34,729 nucleotides of DNA, taken from an uncultured Bacteroidota bacterium. GTDB lineage: Bacteria; Bacteroidota; Bacteroidia; Chitinophagales; Chitinophagaceae. Location of the stretch: assembly GCA_903927185.1 (NCBI GenBank), contig CAIYLW010000001.1:1-34729 (forward strand). Direction: 5' to 3'. The notes beneath the pieces are model-generated. The model was not told the DNA's origin, did no database searches, and saw only the letters and a program-made list of their open reading frames with translations. Each line of letters opens with the position of its first letter. Positions within the stretch are counted from its first letter, which is position 1. The position numbers and the translations under genes are program-made. Shown one piece after another: positions 33,641 through 34,729 of this stretch.

Positions 33641-33748
33641 TTGAACAAACCTATTATTCACTTCGTTTTCAATTAACTGAAAACATTTTACCCGTGTTTT
33701 TAATTTCCTGTTTTCGAGTTAACTAACTTTCCGTAACAGCAATTTAAT

Positions 33749-34729
33749 ATGTTAGTTAAAACATTCGGCAGTTCCGTTTATGGAGTAGAAGCAATTACCA
33801 TAACAATAGAAGTTAATGTGAGTATGGGTCAAGGCTATTCCATTGTTGGCATGCCTGATATAGCTGTAAGAGAAAGCATGCAACGTACCGAAAGCGCCAT
33901 TAAATCTAATGGTTATTACATGCCCCGAACCAAGGTTGTTGTTAACCTTGCTCCTGCGGATATTCGAAAATCAGGTTCTGCATTTGACCTACCCATTGCA
34001 ATGGCTATATTAGCCGCAAGTGAGCAAATATCCCGACCGGAGCGACTCAATGATTTTGTAATGATGGGAGAACTAAGTTTGGATGGAAGTGTGCAACCTA
34101 TAAGGGGTGCTTTACCGATCGCCATTCAAACCCGCAAAGAAGGATTCTTTGGTTTAATTGTACCTAAAGAAAATGAAAGAGAAGCGGGGATGGTATCTAA
34201 TTTAAATGTTTATGGAATCTCCCATATTACAGAACTTGTTGCTTTTTTCGAAAACGAAACTTGTATCGAACCTGTGATGGTCAATACCCGTGAGGAGTTC
34301 TTTCATAACCAATATGATTTTGATATTGATTTTAGTGAAGTAAAAGGACAAGAAAATATCAAACGTGCATTAGAGATTGCAGCTGCAGGAGCCCATAATG
34401 CCATTCTCATTGGCCCTCCTGGCGCCGGAAAAACCATGCTGGCAAAACGTTTGCCCACGATCTTACCTCCTTTAAGTTTATTGGAAGCTTTAGAGACTAC
34501 CAAGATCCACAGTGTAGCAGGAAAATTACCAGTTGGAAGTTCTTTAATAAGCAAGCGGCCTTTTCGTTCGCCCCACCATACAATCTCTGATATCGCTTTA
34601 GTAGGTGGTGGAAGTAACCCACAACCGGGTGAAATTTCATTGGCACATAATGGCGTATTATTCTTGGATGAATTGCCGGAATTTAAACGCACCGTATTAG
34701 AAGTGATGCGTCAACCAATGGAAGAAAGA
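33749..34729 (+). CDS. YifB/ComM family Mg-chelatase-like AAA ATPase, 5' part (cut by window edge)
   Basis: From the ATG at 33749 the frame stays open to the window end, giving 327 residues of about 510 usual for the family. It starts [20 protein letters not shown], the Lon-protease-like N-terminal domain, with [44 protein letters not shown] and MGELSLDG (107-113). After the linker come the AAA Walker A GPPGAGKT (222-229), [18 protein letters not shown] and Walker [11 protein letters not shown] (303-312). ComM of Vibrio and relatives is a helicase that aids integration of incoming DNA during natural transformation; many bacteria carry the gene without known competence. It has a 108-base gap after the MutS-like gene. 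Confidence 0.94.
   Translation, partial: MLVKTFGSSVYGVEAITITIEVNVSMGQGYSIVGMPDIAVRESMQRTESAIKSNGYYMPRTKVVVNLAPADIRKSGSAFDLPIAMAILAASEQISRPERLNDFVMMGELSLDGSVQPIRGALPIAIQTRKEGFFGLIVPKENEREAGMVSNLNVYGISHITELVAFFENETCIEPVMVNTREEFFHNQYDFDIDFSEVKGQENIKRALEIAAAGAHNAILIGPPGAGKTMLAKRLPTILPPLSLLEALETTKIHSVAGKLPVGSSLISKRPFRSPHHTISDIALVGGGSNPQPGEISLAHNGVLFLDELPEFKRTVLEVMRQPMEER

Noticed and set aside
33665..33684. Hairpin GTTTTCA/TGAAAAC after the MutS-like gene as a terminator
   Set aside because: The stem is only seven weak pairs and is followed by ATTTTACCCG rather than a clean T run; too little to call.
1..34729. A defence island, prophage or integrated element
   Set aside because: All genes but a few small ones are recognisable chromosomal families; no integrase, transposase, toxin-antitoxin pair, tRNA attachment site or shift in codon use was seen.

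Overview
The window is a stretch of AT-rich chromosome from a member of the Bacteroidota, most likely the Chitinophagia/Chitinophagaceae. Four things point there. The primary sigma factor is the short type of about 290 residues that starts MRQLKIS-like. Type IX secretion proteins (PorP/SprF and PorT types) are present. There is a bacillithiol gene (bshA), and several genes are preceded by TTG-N19/20-TAnnTTT(G/A), the promoter form read by the Bacteroidota sigma factor. Nearly everything is chromosomal housekeeping. I see no phage, transposase, plasmid, CRISPR, tRNA or rRNA gene.

Layout. 1-2619 (minus): start of rpsP (cut by the window edge), ffh and the primary sigma factor. 2825-6663 (mostly plus): an unlisted 27-codon hydrophobic microprotein in frame with a START-like gene, an uncharacterised 206-aa gene on the minus strand, an LptF/LptG permease, a Tat-exported Mn-type superoxide dismutase and an OsmC protein. 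6698-10190 (plus): a CDF cation transporter, an M20 dipeptidase, an S4 RNA-binding protein and trmD. 10191-10540: the only gene-free gap above 300 bases, filled with GC-rich palindromic repeats. 10541-16180 (minus): two large exported proteins, an Asp-box/sortilin-like propeller and a GH31 glycosidase. 16230-19706: adenine deaminase, anhydro-MurNAc kinase and uracil phosphoribosyltransferase (salvage and recycling). 19800-25097: PorP/SprF, an exported alpha/beta-hydrolase-like protein, an EI24 membrane protein with an RsmI-like methylase, a small membrane-anchored protein and an M28 peptidase. 25240-29305: bshA, a class III aminotransferase, a gamma-carbonic anhydrase-like protein, a small lipoprotein and rsgA. 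29452-34729 (plus): menaquinone methyltransferase, PorT, a dihydroorotase-like amidohydrolase, a MutS-like ATPase and the first 327 codons of a YifB/ComM AAA protein.

Working together. Translation and protein targeting (rpsP, ffh, trmD, rsgA, S4 protein), envelope building and export (LptF/G, PorP, PorT, EI24), redox defence (SOD, OsmC, BshA) and nucleotide salvage or synthesis (ade, upp, dihydroorotase) are interleaved in short transcription units. Six of the seven convergent gene pairs are 15 bases apart or less, or overlap; the trmD/Asp-box pair with its repeat-filled gap is the exception.

I did not find a clearly new multi-gene system. The best leads are the microprotein in frame with the START-like gene, a terminator hidden inside the coding end of a convergent gene, the palindromic repeat cluster, a dihydroorotase lacking one His of its HxH metal motif, and near-leaderless promoter arrangements.
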